Assembly: GCA_965267335.1 (NCBI GenBank)
Contig: OZ253953.1
Span: forward strand, 620,001-684,000
Reading direction: 5' to 3'
Length of the DNA: 64,000 bases
Origin: G965267335 sp965267335
GTDB taxonomy: Bacteria; Bacteroidota; Bacteroidia; Cytophagales; JAAEPT01
Numbering within the stretch: position 1 is the first letter of the stretch; every line of letters begins with the position of its first letter. Of this stretch, positions 54,801 to 63,527 are shown one piece after another. Below the pieces are notes generated by a model that was not told the DNA's origin, searched no databases, and was given only the letters and a program-made list of their open reading frames with translations. The position numbers and the translations under genes are program-made.

Positions 54801-57434
54801 CTTTATCTCACCAGCCTTATCAACGGTAACTACCTTTATTTTATGATCTACATCGGTGAGCAACATTCCCCTGGCTTTATCCCCTTTAGGTACTTTTATA
54901 CCAACATAGGTGTCGTAAGGGTGGAAGGTCATATGAAACCGATCAGTGCTGAAATTTCCCCCTGGTTCATAAACTTTGGTTATGAAGTTGGCTCTCATCA
55001 TTCCTGAGGAAGTACCATCAACGGAAATTGTAGCGGGTACTTTTGCTGTTCCGTTTTCATCAAGTACTCCATCAAAAATCCGATTCGATCCGGAGTAGTA
55101 CATCCTTGAAGGATCATCGAAAGTATATCCGTTAAAGGTTTTGAAGCTGGTACGAATCTGACTCAAAGAAACACTCACATCAGCCTTGAGGTTAGCGCCT
55201 ACGGCTCCGTGTAGCCAATTTACTTTTAGGTCTCCGGTGAGTTTATTGGTGTGTCGGTCCAGCGACTCTCCAGGGAAACCCAGTTCGATTTTTAATCGGT
55301 TGGGGACAATGGTTTCTACTTTCAGCTTTTTCTCAAAGGTAGATCCGCCCACGTGTACTTTAGCCCAATAGTTTCCGGTAGGAGCATTTTCTTCCGTTGA
55401 AAGAGGAAATGTATAGAAGCCATTGATCGATTTTTTGGAAATCTGAGTGTGGACCAGATGGTCATTAGGGTCATAGAGCTCTAGTTTTACAGGGTGATTA
55501 TAGGGTAGAGATTTTTCTTTATCCTCCAGAATAAAATTAAGGTGTATTTCATCTCCTGGTCTCCATACACCTCTTTCAGCATAGATAAAACCCTTCAAGC
55601 CTTTTTTGTATCGCTGTCCATTGATATCAAATCGGCTAAGACTTAATGCATTACTGGGGTCAAGTTTTAGATAACCTCTTTGTCTTCCATGTTTAGCTAC
55701 GATGAGGTAGGGTTGTACTTTTGATTTTATGCGTGCAATTCCGTGGTCATTCGTCACAGCGTTTTCAAGCTTTCTTTGTTGGTAATTGTAAAATTCAATT
55801 TCCACACCGGATAACGGTGCGGTAGTATTGATGTCTGTTGTGGCAATGAAGTATTGGTCATCAGCTCCTTTTGCGATGATCCCGATGTTGCTGCCCAGGA
55901 TGTTTCGGCTCACGATATGACCGGAGTGGTAGTATTCTTCATCACAGGGGTCTTCACTTCCTCGCCATTCATGCAGGTATTCGGAGTTATCCCAGTAGCT
56001 TGTTTCAGCTTCTTCTTCGTCCCAACTCTCTTCTGAAGCAAACATACGATATGAATCATGGGCTTCCTCGGAGCATGGATAGGTTGAATAACTTCTGCGA
56101 AACCCCAGATTGACCTGATAGATCGCTCCGGGTTCGGTTTTTACCAACTCTGACAGATCGATGACATGTTTATTCCAGTTGTTCAGGTTGAGTTTTTTGT
56201 TGTAGTTGAGGTCTACTTTTTGCTGTGTGATTATTTCTCCAACTCTCCTAAGCTCATCACTTCCGTTCAGGTAGTTGACCTGCAGAAACTGAGGGATATT
56301 TTTCTCGTGAATTTTAACAACTTGCACATCAACCGCATTTAATCCAACAGCTTCAAAGACAAAAGGCAGAGACCTGGATTGTGGCACAATAGTTCCTTTG
56401 CCAACCAGTCTTACTTGTGGTTTTGTGAGTTCAAAAGAAAGGTATGAGGTACTGCTACTGATTAACTTTTTGTCGTCTATATTTTTGAGGTTTCGGTCCA
56501 CCTTCACAGTGATGTTGGTTCCAAATGTTTCCTTTGGAAAAACTTTAATACTGTTTCCTTCGACTATCCAGTCAATATTATATCCAGGCACTTCAATGAT
56601 GCCGTCAAGTATTTGATTTTTCTTAATGGGGTCCGAGAACACCAACATGATGTATTGGTCTTCGTCATTGAAACTATTGGCTGAAATCAGGTTAAAACTT
56701 CCCAATGCTGGAACTTCAATTTTTTTGGTGCCTAATTGATTAATACCCAGGATGCTGGCGTTCCACTCAATGACAAGTTCCTGAGGATCGTCTATTCTTT
56801 GGATGCTGTCGACAGTGAAGTAGTGTACAACGTCAGATTTGTGCTCCCACTTGAGTTTTATCCTTTTATTATCAAGTCTGGCAGAAACGATTTTTTCTAC
56901 TTCTTCGGATTCTATGAAATCATTAGCCCAGACTTTAGTTCTTAATTTTTGATATACAATTTGTCCTTCTCCGAGAGTCTTCAAGGGTTCGGTATCTATA
57001 GTGAAAAACTGCTTTTTACTGTAAAAATCGAAGTGGAAGGTTTTTAGTGAATCAGGGACACCGGTCATTAATGCATCAACATCGAGTTGAGCTAGAAATC
57101 TTTGATTGTATGGTAAAGGTTGTGCGGGGTCAAACTGAATGGTTCTGGTATCAAGCCACTTTGCCTTTCCAGGGATAGGTGGGTTAAATGTAAAAGGGTT
57201 GTCTTTTATTGTTTTACCTATTTTGCTTTCCGGAATAAGTGCTTCCTGAAAGCGAACCATCACCGGTGATTTTCGTGATATAGCCCCGGAGGTATAAGCA
57301 GTTAAATAGTTATCAAAGCCTTTGTTGTATTTGACTGGTTTTGTAATTCCGGACTGACTGATCATGATAGCAGCAATTCCAAAAATCAGTACACCAAGTC
57401 CTGTAAAAGTGTAGAGTAGTGTTGATCTTTTCAT
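51891..57434 (-). CDS. Bacterial alpha-2-macroglobulin family protein
   Basis: 1847 residues. An N-terminal hydrophobic anchor (LLYTFTGLGVLIFGIAAIMI) without a lipobox Cys, macroglobulin-like domains in series, the MG bait/A2M core (YTVAIVDEGLLGLTRFQTPDAW, DLFDDVAG, RTMVIAGNKGSYG) and a thioester motif CVEQ in YGCVEQTTSSVFPQ (~residue 1400) within an alpha-hairpin toroid. The protein should trap proteases in the periplasm by thioester chemistry. It is the first gene of the operon with pbpC. An acidic stretch (ASEESWDEEEAETSYWDNSE, ~residues 465-485) is unusual. Confidence 0.95.
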   Translation of the reverse strand: MKRSTLLYTFTGLGVLIFGIAAIMISQSGITKPVKYNKGFDNYLTAYTSGAISRKSPVMVRFQEALIPESKIGKTIKDNPFTFNPPIPGKAKWLDTRTIQFDPAQPLPYNQRFLAQLDVDALMTGVPDSLKTFHFDFYSKKQFFTIDTEPLKTLGEGQIVYQKLRTKVWANDFIESEEVEKIVSARLDNKRIKLKWEHKSDVVHYFTVDSIQRIDDPQELVIEWNASILGINQLGTKKIEVPALGSFNLISANSFNDEDQYIMLVFSDPIKKNQILDGIIEVPGYNIDWIVEGNSIKVFPKETFGTNITVKVDRNLKNIDDKKLISSSTSYLSFELTKPQVRLVGKGTIVPQSRSLPFVFEAVGLNAVDVQVVKIHEKNIPQFLQVNYLNGSDELRRVGEIITQQKVDLNYNKKLNLNNWNKHVIDLSELVKTEPGAIYQVNLGFRRSYSTYPCSEEAHDSYRMFASEESWDEEEAETSYWDNSEYLHEWRGSEDPCDEEYYHSGHIVSRNILGSNIGIIAKGADDQYFIATTDINTTAPLSGVEIEFYNYQQRKLENAVTNDHGIARIKSKVQPYLIVAKHGRQRGYLKLDPSNALSLSRFDINGQRYKKGLKGFIYAERGVWRPGDEIHLNFILEDKEKSLPYNHPVKLELYDPNDHLVHTQISKKSINGFYTFPLSTEENAPTGNYWAKVHVGGSTFEKKLKVETIVPNRLKIELGFPGESLDRHTNKLTGDLKVNWLHGAVGANLKADVSVSLSQIRTSFKTFNGYTFDDPSRMYYSGSNRIFDGVLDENGTAKVPATISVDGTSSGMMRANFITKVYEPGGNFSTDRFHMTFHPYDTYVGIKVPKGDKARGMLLTDVDHKIKVVTVDKAGEIKKKRRVEMQLYKLSWKWWWDEDKDDLSYFGRNHTEALLKDTVITTNGEAEWKLNVAYPQWGRFLIRAVDEDGHACAKIVYIDWPGWAGRGQKESGGGGKMLSFSTEKAKYNVGDKITLNIPTGFAGRALVSIESGGKVIEAHWVHATKGMTKFTFRAKQNMAPAVYAYVTLLQPHAQTANDLPIRMYGVIPIYVHDPNTKLHPVIKMADEIAPESKARLQIKEQNGKAMTYTVAIVDEGLLGLTRFQTPDAWQHFNQREALRVTTWDLFDDVAGAEGRGHKNLLAIGGGDYAGKEGSKQNRFKPMVRYLGPFHLGPGKTNTHYFDVPNYVGQVRTMVIAGNKGSYGKAQKQTFVRKPLMVLASPPRILGPNEEITLPVTVFAMDSEKQPIESLGEVSVEIETNHLLQVIDPEPKKVSFKKTGDKMVFFKLKAKPSIGNATIKVKVSGASIEASYEKVLEVRASNPPITDFQKQVINPGNSWNTSFKAFGIEGTNKGVVEVSSVPPLNLGKRLKYLIRYPYGCVEQTTSSVFPQVYLPELMPMTDKSKSEVTKNIKAGIARLLTFQRPSGGLSYWPGGYDESEWGTNYAGHFMLEAKAAGYQVPDDFLNKWSEFQKKRARNWSTNGDKSNQSAQAYRLYLLALNGTPELGAMNRFRLTKEIQSVASWYLAAAYHLVGQKEVASDIVKKLNTKVVDYKEMSGSYGSKLRDEAIILQCLSLMEMEEKAMEQAQLISNQLNSQEWYSTQTTAYSLVAMSKFIGNKLDSPMDFSYRLRDGNWHKVTSNKPIWQFNFDIEDLRSQQFQFKNNSGKSLYAKLLLEGVPETGNEKPASNNLEIDVDYFDLDGNALDITQLEQGTDFKATVKVHNPSQRDYEEMALDHIFPAGWEIHNDRFDGSANTSSTYDYRDIRDDRVYTFFDLKAGDTKRFEIKLNATYLGKFYLPGVYSDAMYDHTINANVPGTWIQVIENNLN

Positions 57435-57581
57435 TAGTGAGAATTTCGAAGTTGGACAAAAAGTATAGCTCCAACTTAGGATTGATTCTCATGCTAATAA
57501 TAGGATAGTTAATAACTGTTCGTCAGAAATGAATAAGTGTTGGTGAATCATCCGTGAAGAAATCTAATCATAGGAGGAACC

Positions 57582-57630
57582 AATGACAGATTTCTCTCTG
57601 CACTCCGTTACGTTCGAAATGACAAATCTG
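57582..57630. repeat. Palindromic intergenic repeat of Bacteroidetes type
   Basis: AATGACAGATTTCTCTC and, after CACTCCGTTACG, TTCGAAATGACAAATCTG. The CAGATTT/AAATCTG arms and the TCATTTCGAACG core resemble dispersed palindromes common in Bacteroidetes genomes. A shorter AGAAATCTAATCAT echo lies at ~57558. Confidence 0.55.
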
Positions 57631-57637
57631 GTTTAAC

Positions 57638-57844
57638 TTAGAGACGTTGATCAAGGGCTTCTCTAAGTTCTTTCTCAAACTTCTTAACTACATTCTGAAC
57701 ACCCTCTTCAGTGTAATCAAATTTTTCTTTTTTGACTTTAGATAAAATTCTGGTTTGTGTTTTCAACATCGTTTCTAAAATGGCTTGACTTCTGATTTGC
57801 GAATCGAGTAAGGCCTGTAACATTTTTTCATGGTCTGGCGTCAT
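57638..57844 (-). CDS. Small coiled-coil protein, 68 aa
   Basis: 68 residues, no signal peptide or membrane segment: MTPDHEKMLQALLDSQIRSQ, then heptad-like helices (AILETMLKTQTRILSKVKKEK and VQNVVKKFEKELREALDQ). Likely a short helical hairpin or oligomer. A palindromic repeat separates it from the A2M gene downstream. Unknown function. Confidence 0.6.
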   Translation of the reverse strand: MTPDHEKMLQALLDSQIRSQAILETMLKTQTRILSKVKKEKFDYTEEGVQNVVKKFEKELREALDQRL

Positions 57845-57969
57845 AGTGATGATTAGTTTTTATCGAACAAAATTAGGCGTACATACCTAATTATTTAGTC
57901 TTAGTAGAAAAGATATGATCGTACTGTGAAATGTAATTATTAATACTGAACTTTTATATAGGGAGAGGA

Positions 57970-58131
57970 TCAGAAATTGTATTTCTGAACGAATAAAGTG
58001 TATAAATTAAACATTAGAACAATGAAGGTAAGAGCAAAGAACCACCCGAAGTTGTCTAGTTTTTTTTCAAAATTTTCATTAGCAACCGTTATAATCGGTA
58101 TGAAAGTAAAGAAGGAAGAAAACTTAGTCAT
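57970..58131 (-). CDS. Small single-helix membrane protein, 53 aa
   Basis: 53 codons starting MTKFSSFFTFIPIITVANEN and ending FVQKYNF, with one strong membrane helix (~30-48, WFFALTFIVLMFNLYTLFV). The ATG overlaps the stop codon of the outer-membrane protein gene (TAATG), so translation is coupled. Too short for standard gene calling. Function unknown. Confidence 0.55.
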   Translation of the reverse strand: MTKFSSFFTFIPIITVANENFEKKLDNFGWFFALTFIVLMFNLYTLFVQKYNF

Positions 58132-58748
58132 TAATTAGGGAAGGTATACCCCAGATGAACCCCAAGGTTTGTACCCCAGGTGCCGTCCTGGTTGTACTGC
58201 AAGAACGCCTCTGCGTAAGGTGAAAGGTAGAATCTGGTCCTGAGGAAAATATTCATTTTCACTCCCACAGCTCCGGATGCCCGAAGACTCCTCCAAAGAG
58301 AAATACTATTATCATCACGAAATCCCCTGAAAGAAAGCAGACTTATGTATGGGGAAAGCTCGACATTTTGCTGAACATTGAAATGGAAACCAATATTTTC
58401 CAATGCTGTGGCAAAGAGAAATGCTGTATAAAAAATATCGTTGCTATAAAATATGGCTCCTCCTTTCCATGATTCGGTGTAGATAAGAAGTGGAGCAGTG
58501 AGTAAGCTGGGGGAAAAATGCAGATGATTGACTCCCATGCTGAATCGACTGATGACACTCACTCTTTTGCCAAGAAAGTAATTCAAAGTGATGCCTCCGA
58601 TTGGCTCCGGCTCGAAGTCATCAGGTTCTATGTAACCCCCCGACAATTCTAATGCGAAGTCTTTGTGTTTCCTTTCAATCTGTGAATAGGAATTTGACGT
58701 GGCTAGAATGGCACAGCAGAATGTGAAGATGATTATAAACTGACGCAT
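58131..58748 (-). CDS. Outer-membrane beta-barrel protein, small
   Basis: 205 residues from ATG 58748 (MRQFIIIFTFCCAILATSNSYSQ signal); a longer frame from 58793 adds an unlikely hydrophobic stretch. Eight or so amphipathic strands (DFALELSGGYIEPDDF, GGITLNYFLGKRVSVISRFSMGVNHLHF, LGVHLGYTFPN at the end) fit an OmpA/OmpX-sized barrel. No specific family recognised. It overlaps the 53-aa membrane gene. Confidence 0.7.
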   Translation of the reverse strand: MRQFIIIFTFCCAILATSNSYSQIERKHKDFALELSGGYIEPDDFEPEPIGGITLNYFLGKRVSVISRFSMGVNHLHFSPSLLTAPLLIYTESWKGGAIFYSNDIFYTAFLFATALENIGFHFNVQQNVELSPYISLLSFRGFRDDNSISLWRSLRASGAVGVKMNIFLRTRFYLSPYAEAFLQYNQDGTWGTNLGVHLGYTFPN

Positions 58749-58895
58749 CAAGATCAAAAAGTTACATAAATATAATAAGAAGTAAATCATCAATGCTAAC
58801 CAACTGATTATCCGTCACCTCAGATAAGAATGTCTTTTTCCTTGAGTCAGGTTAATTTGTCTGGTGCTTTTATACACTAAAAACCAGGATAATGA

Positions 58896-60641
58896 TTATT
58901 TGAGGCTGATTTCCAATTCATCCAGTTGTTCCTTTGAAATCGGAGAAGGTGAGTCTATCATCACGTCTCTACCGGCATTATTTTTAGGGAACGCAATATA
59001 ATCTCTGATTGAATCAGACCCTCCGAATAGGGAACATAGTCTGTCAAAACCAAAAGCAATACCGGCATGTGGAGGAGCACCATATTCAAATGCGTTCATC
59101 AGGAATCCAAACTGAGCTTGTGCTTCTTCATCGCTAAAGCCCAACACTTTGAACATTTGCTTCTGAAGCTCCTTGTCATAAATTCGTACTGACCCGCCAC
59201 CGAGTTCTACTCCGTTGATAACCATATCATAGGCATTAGCGTTTACCGAACCCGGGTCACTTTCCAGCAAACCAATTTGATCGGGTTTAGGTGAAGTAAA
59301 TGGGTGGTGCATGGCGTGATAGCGATTAGTTTCTTCATCCCACTCAAGCAGAGGGAAATCTACGACCCAAAGGCACGAGTAGGTATCTTTATTCCTGAGA
59401 CCAAGCCTTGATCCCATTTCGAGTCGTAATTCTGCCATTTGTTTTCTTGTAGCATTCAGGTCACCTGCCAGGATCAGAATTAGATCACCAGCTTTGGCGT
59501 TGGCTAGTGCTGCCCACTCTTTCAGATCATCCTGTGAATAGAATTTATCTACCGATGACTTGAATGTGCCATCCGGATTACATTTTACATAGACAAGTCC
59601 TTTGGCACCGATCTGTGGTCTTCTTACCCAGTCGGTAAGTTCATCCAATTGTTTCCTTGTGTATTCAGCACAACCCTGAGCATTGATACCCAGAATGATT
59701 TCGGAGTTGTCAAATACGTTGAATCCTTTATTCTGCGCTAGTTCATTGAGTTTGACAAACTCCATTCCGAAGCGGGTGTCGGGTTTATCAGACCCGTATT
59801 TTTCCATTGCTTCGCTGTAAAGCATTTTTGGAAATTCGGGTAATTCAATTCCTTTCACCGTCTTGAAAAGATGGCGCACCAATCCTTCAAAAGTATTGAG
59901 GATGTCATCTTGTTCCACGAATGACATTTCACAGTCTATTTGGGTAAACTCCGGTTGCCTGTCGGCTCGCAGGTCTTCATCCCGGAAGCACTTTACGATT
60001 TGAAAATATCTGTCAAAACCTGAAACCATTAGTAATTGCTTAAAGGTTTGAGGTGACTGAGGCAGAGCGTAAAACTCTCCCGGGTTCATTCTTGATGGTA
60101 CTACAAAATCCCGTGCTCCTTCAGGAGTAGATTTGATAAGTACAGGGGTTTCTACTTCGATGAAGCTTTGCTGATCCAGGTAGTTTCGGGATTCCTTCAT
60201 TAATTGGTGACGGAGTTCCAGGCCTTTTCGAACAGTGTTTCTTCTCAAGTCCAGATACCGGTATTTCATCCGAAGGTCATCACCACCATCTGTTTCGTCT
60301 TCAATAAGAAATGGAGGTAGCTTTGCTTCGTTTAAAACTTCAAGTTCAGTTACTTTTATTTCGATCTCACCTGTAGGGATTTTGGTGTTTTTGGAGTAGC
60401 GCTCAATGACTTCACCGGTTGCTTTTACAACAAACTCCCTACCCAGTTTTCGGGCAGATTCTACCAGAGCTTTGTCTGTAATGCTTTCATCAAAGAGCAG
60501 TTGGGTAATGCCATACCTATCGCGAAGGTCTACCATCACAATTCCACCTTTGTCTCTTACGGTTTGTATCCATCCGCAAAGGCTCACTTGGTTTCCTACA
60601 TTCCCTATCCTTAATTCACCACAGGTATGTGATCTTAGCAT
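58896..60641 (-). CDS. aspS: Aspartate-tRNA ligase
   Basis: 581 residues. N-terminal OB-fold anticodon domain (CGWIQTVRDKGGIVMVDLRDRYGITQLLF), class II catalytic domain with motif 2 CFRDEDLRADRQPEFTQIDCEMSF, the bacterial GAD insert, and motif 3 GIAFGFDRLCSLFGG. It charges tRNA-Asp (and possibly tRNA-Asn, since AsnRS/GatCAB status is not visible here). Upstream lies AT-rich repeat DNA. Confidence 0.97.
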   Translation of the reverse strand: MLRSHTCGELRIGNVGNQVSLCGWIQTVRDKGGIVMVDLRDRYGITQLLFDESITDKALVESARKLGREFVVKATGEVIERYSKNTKIPTGEIEIKVTELEVLNEAKLPPFLIEDETDGGDDLRMKYRYLDLRRNTVRKGLELRHQLMKESRNYLDQQSFIEVETPVLIKSTPEGARDFVVPSRMNPGEFYALPQSPQTFKQLLMVSGFDRYFQIVKCFRDEDLRADRQPEFTQIDCEMSFVEQDDILNTFEGLVRHLFKTVKGIELPEFPKMLYSEAMEKYGSDKPDTRFGMEFVKLNELAQNKGFNVFDNSEIILGINAQGCAEYTRKQLDELTDWVRRPQIGAKGLVYVKCNPDGTFKSSVDKFYSQDDLKEWAALANAKAGDLILILAGDLNATRKQMAELRLEMGSRLGLRNKDTYSCLWVVDFPLLEWDEETNRYHAMHHPFTSPKPDQIGLLESDPGSVNANAYDMVINGVELGGGSVRIYDKELQKQMFKVLGFSDEEAQAQFGFLMNAFEYGAPPHAGIAFGFDRLCSLFGGSDSIRDYIAFPKNNAGRDVMIDSPSPISKEQLDELEISLK

Positions 60642-60694
60642 AACTTCTGAATTTAATTCGGGCCGCTAATTTATGGTATAAAGTATAAAGTAGT

Positions 60695-60906
60695 AAGATT
60701 TAAGTAGTAAGATTTGAGATTTAAGTAGCAAGTATCAAGTGTTGAGTACAAAATATTGGGCAGAGCCAAAAGGACTTTGATTATTATTGAATCGTTCTAT
60801 TGTTAAATTATTTGTTGTGACATCCTTTCAGGATTAATCCATTTATGAACAGGGAATGTGGAGTAAAGATTTAAGATTTTGTCTTAAGTCTTACTACTTA
60901 AATCTT
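60695..60906. repeat. 18-bp perfect inverted repeat flanking an intergenic segment
   Basis: AAGATTTAAGTAGTAAGA (60695-60712) and its exact reverse complement at 60889-60906, surrounded by degenerate copies of the same AAGTAGTAAGATT words. The ~175 bp between the arms contains no gene. A related word run occurs at 63528. It lies between divergent aspS and the monooxygenase-like gene. Confidence 0.7.
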
Positions 60907-60920
60907 CTATCTTAGAACCT

Positions 60921-61235
60921 ATGATTTTTGAAACCGAACATCCACTACCCTACTATGCTGTTATTTTTGCTTCGATCAGAACAGAAGGAGATAATGGCTA
61001 TTCATTAATGGCGGATTTGATTGAAAATAAGCTTAAGGATTTTGACGGGTATTTGGGTATGGATCACGCGACTGATGAAACTGGAGTTAGGCTTACGGTT
61101 TGTTATTGGGAAAGCATGGAGGCCATCGCTGCATGGAAAAATGATAAAGAGCATTTAGAAGCACAGCTTCTAGGAAAAGCAGTGTGGTATGAGGACTATT
61201 CAGTGAGGGTAGCTAGGGTGGAGAAGGCGTATTGA
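60921..61235 (+). CDS. Antibiotic biosynthesis monooxygenase (ABM) family protein
   Basis: 104 residues, a single dimeric alpha/beta-barrel domain: YYAVIFASIRTEGDNGYSLMADLI, FDGYLGMDHATDETGVRLTVCYWESMEAIAAWKNDKEHLEAQ and YEDYSVRVARVE. ABM-like proteins oxidise or bind small aromatic or haem-like molecules; the substrate is unknown. The W..D.EH pattern is typical of the family. Confidence 0.82.
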   Translation: MIFETEHPLPYYAVIFASIRTEGDNGYSLMADLIENKLKDFDGYLGMDHATDETGVRLTVCYWESMEAIAAWKNDKEHLEAQLLGKAVWYEDYSVRVARVEKAY

Positions 61236-61337
61236 TTTTTGGTACGAGGATTTAATATCACAGTTGAATGTGCTTTGGTTGTTGAGCGTGGAATAACGAT
61301 TTATGGCTAGTGATCCTTGATCTGGAAACTACAGCCT

Positions 61338-62405
61338 TTACTCACAATGCTTGCCGAGCAATTCACTCGCCTCTTCACTTCCTATTGAGTTTGCATAAAG
61401 AAAGTCTTTGCAGGCTTGGTCAGGTTTCCCAAGTTCCCGATAAGTTTCACCACGTTCAATAAAATTAGTGGCGCTTGAGTCTCCAAATCGGATAGAACGG
61501 GAATAGTAGTTCAGTGCTTCTTCAAACTTACTTGTTTCAAAATGCAGAAATGCCAGCTGGTAGTTAACCTGAGCATCAGTAGAATCTATTGCATAAGCCA
61601 ATTGTAAGTCTGAAAGGCATTCCTTATAATTTTCTAGATAGAAATGGCTCATTGAGCGGTCCGAAAGAATCTCCAGAGAGTCAGCTTTTACGAATTGTAA
61701 AGCGCTGTTATAAAAAACTATGGCCGAATCATATTTTTCCAGATAGGAGTAACATTGGCCAATTCCATGCTGAGTGTAGCTATCTTGACCGAACATAGAT
61801 TCATGCAAATAATAATCTTTCAAGGCTTCAGAGAATCGGTTTGTCGCTGTATAGGCATTTGCTCTATAGAGTAAAATCAATGAGTCTTTCATCCCAAGAT
61901 TGATGGAAGTAGTAAGGGCTTCAATACATTTTTCGTACTCTTCTAAATCAAACCATGTGCTTCCCAAATTGTAGAGGACTACGTTATCATTTGGGTCACT
62001 GTTCAATGCTAAAGTATAGTAATGTATGGCCAGATTCAATGAATCAACCTCGGTATACCAATTCGCAATTTCATTGAAATAATAGGAGGGGCCAAGTAGA
62101 TCGTCTTTTTGGGCTAGGATATTATAATCCTTCACAGCCTTTTCTAATTGGTTGTTTTTGAGGTAGGCTTCAGCCCTTAATGTGTAATAAGTTAACTTTT
62201 TCTTTTGGTCCTCTTCTTTTTCGATGGCTAACGTGAGTTCCGCAATTCCTTTATTTGTGTCACCTTCCTCAAATAGAGAGCCTGCTTTTTGGGCATGCTC
62301 CTGTGGGCTTTCGGAGCACGAAAACAGTATTATAACCATACCTGTACATATGAGTAAGGTAAATCTTGTCGTTATGGCAAGTAGGTATGATCTTTGAGAA
62401 TACAT
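61338..62405 (-). CDS. TPR-repeat lipoprotein
   Basis: 355 residues. Lipobox-like FSC at ~28-30 (TGMVIILFSCSESPQ) after a hydrophobic stretch; an in-frame ATG at residue 23 is too short a signal, so the long start is kept. About eight TPR units follow (NKGIAELTLAI, LGSTWFDLEEYEKCIEALTTSI, NYKECLSDLQLAYAID, KFEEALNYYSRSIRFGD). Probably a periplasmic-side scaffold. No linked genes suggest a partner. Confidence 0.82.
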   Translation of the reverse strand: MYSQRSYLLAITTRFTLLICTGMVIILFSCSESPQEHAQKAGSLFEEGDTNKGIAELTLAIEKEEDQKKKLTYYTLRAEAYLKNNQLEKAVKDYNILAQKDDLLGPSYYFNEIANWYTEVDSLNLAIHYYTLALNSDPNDNVVLYNLGSTWFDLEEYEKCIEALTTSINLGMKDSLILLYRANAYTATNRFSEALKDYYLHESMFGQDSYTQHGIGQCYSYLEKYDSAIVFYNSALQFVKADSLEILSDRSMSHFYLENYKECLSDLQLAYAIDSTDAQVNYQLAFLHFETSKFEEALNYYSRSIRFGDSSATNFIERGETYRELGKPDQACKDFLYANSIGSEEASELLGKHCE

Positions 62406-62484
62406 CTGCGAATGGCGGCTTGCTTAGAATTTTTAGGCTGAGCAGTCGTCAACTGTGCTTGTAATTTAATAACTTATCGGAACT

Positions 62485-63072
62485 ATGTTGAAACAGAGAA
62501 TATTTAAATATGTGTTGTGGTCTTTTGTTGTAATAGGATCAGTCGGTTTTATTAAGGCCCGCTACACCAAGACTAAAGTAAAGTCTGTTTCCTTTGAGCT
62601 ACCAAAGGAGATGGAAGAACTTAACAAGGAAGCCGTAATCATTAAGTATGGGGTTCATAAGACTCCTTGGGCTGTGTATACTGACCACACCGGTGATGTT
62701 ATGCTATCGATTAATATGGATCAGGACACGGTGAAGTATAAAAAGAAAAAAGGTGTGATTGGTAAAGATCCAAAGTTTGAAAGAATGTTCATGAAGACTT
62801 CGGTCTACAATACCTACGAAAATATAAAATGGGAAATGGACACTATTCGTTTCATCGATAACAAGCCAATGATTTCATTCGAATTTGATGGAACCTTAGT
62901 TGGTAAGGACGCGAAGGGAAATGATGCAGTAACCCGTAACTATAATTTCATTCAGTACTGTTTTATCAAAAACAAAAAGTACATCATCAATTTTGCCTGC
63001 CCGTACGCAGAGAAAAGTGACTGGCAACCAAGAGCCAGACATATTATGAATTCATTAAAGATTAGTAATTAG
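62485..63072 (+). CDS. Exported or membrane-anchored protein of unknown function
   Basis: 195 residues. N-terminal hydrophobic helix (YVLWSFVVIGSVGFI) without a clear cleavage site, then a mixed alpha/beta domain (SFELPKEMEELNKEAVIIKYG, DNKPMISFEFDGTLVG, YNFIQYCFIKNKKYIINFACPYAEKSDW and RHIMNSLKISN). The fold pattern resembles PsbP/DUF1795-type domains, as a weak suggestion only. Its stop codon overlaps the tadA start (TAGTG). Confidence 0.7.
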   Translation: MLKQRIFKYVLWSFVVIGSVGFIKARYTKTKVKSVSFELPKEMEELNKEAVIIKYGVHKTPWAVYTDHTGDVMLSINMDQDTVKYKKKKGVIGKDPKFERMFMKTSVYNTYENIKWEMDTIRFIDNKPMISFEFDGTLVGKDAKGNDAVTRNYNFIQYCFIKNKKYIINFACPYAEKSDWQPRARHIMNSLKISN

Positions 63073-63524
63073 TGGAGCTGAACCCATTTACCGATGAGTA
63101 CTTCATGAAGGAGGCACTCAAAGAAGCACAATACGCCATGGATGAAGGAGAGGTCCCCGTAGGGGCTGTGGTTGTTTGTAATGATCGGGTTATTGCAAGA
63201 GCGCATAATCAAACGGAAGCTTTACAAGATGCGACTGCCCATGCTGAGATGATTGCTATGACTTCAGCAGCAAATTATCTGGGGAGTAAATATCTAGACG
63301 AGTGTTCGCTTTATGTAACTCTTGAGCCATGTGTAATGTGCGGAGGTGCTATGTACTGGGGTCAATTAAAGAAATTAGTGTACGGAGCCAGTGATGAGCA
63401 AAGAGGCTTTTCGAGAATAGTACAGGACGTAGTCCATCCCAAAACCGAGATAGTGTCCGGTATATTGGCCAGCCAAAGTGAGGTGATGATCCAGGATTTT
63501 TTTAGTAGGATAAGGGAGAGTTAG
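63072..63524 (+). CDS. tadA: tRNA adenosine(34) deaminase
   Basis: 150 residues with GTG start overlapping the preceding stop by one base. Deaminase fold with Zn ligands in TAHAEMIAM and LEPCVMCGGAMYW, and MKEALKEAQYAMDEGEVPVGAVVV at the start. It converts the wobble adenosine of tRNA-Arg(ACG) to inosine. Length is normal. It is translationally coupled to the unknown membrane protein gene upstream. Confidence 0.95.
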   Translation: MELNPFTDEYFMKEALKEAQYAMDEGEVPVGAVVVCNDRVIARAHNQTEALQDATAHAEMIAMTSAANYLGSKYLDECSLYVTLEPCVMCGGAMYWGQLKKLVYGASDEQRGFSRIVQDVVHPKTEIVSGILASQSEVMIQDFFSRIRES

Positions 63525-63527
63525 ATT

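Noticed and set aside
52773..55371. Plus-strand ORFs of 60-109 aa inside the alpha-2-macroglobulin gene
   Set aside because: Antisense shadows of a full-length 1847-aa gene with clear domains.
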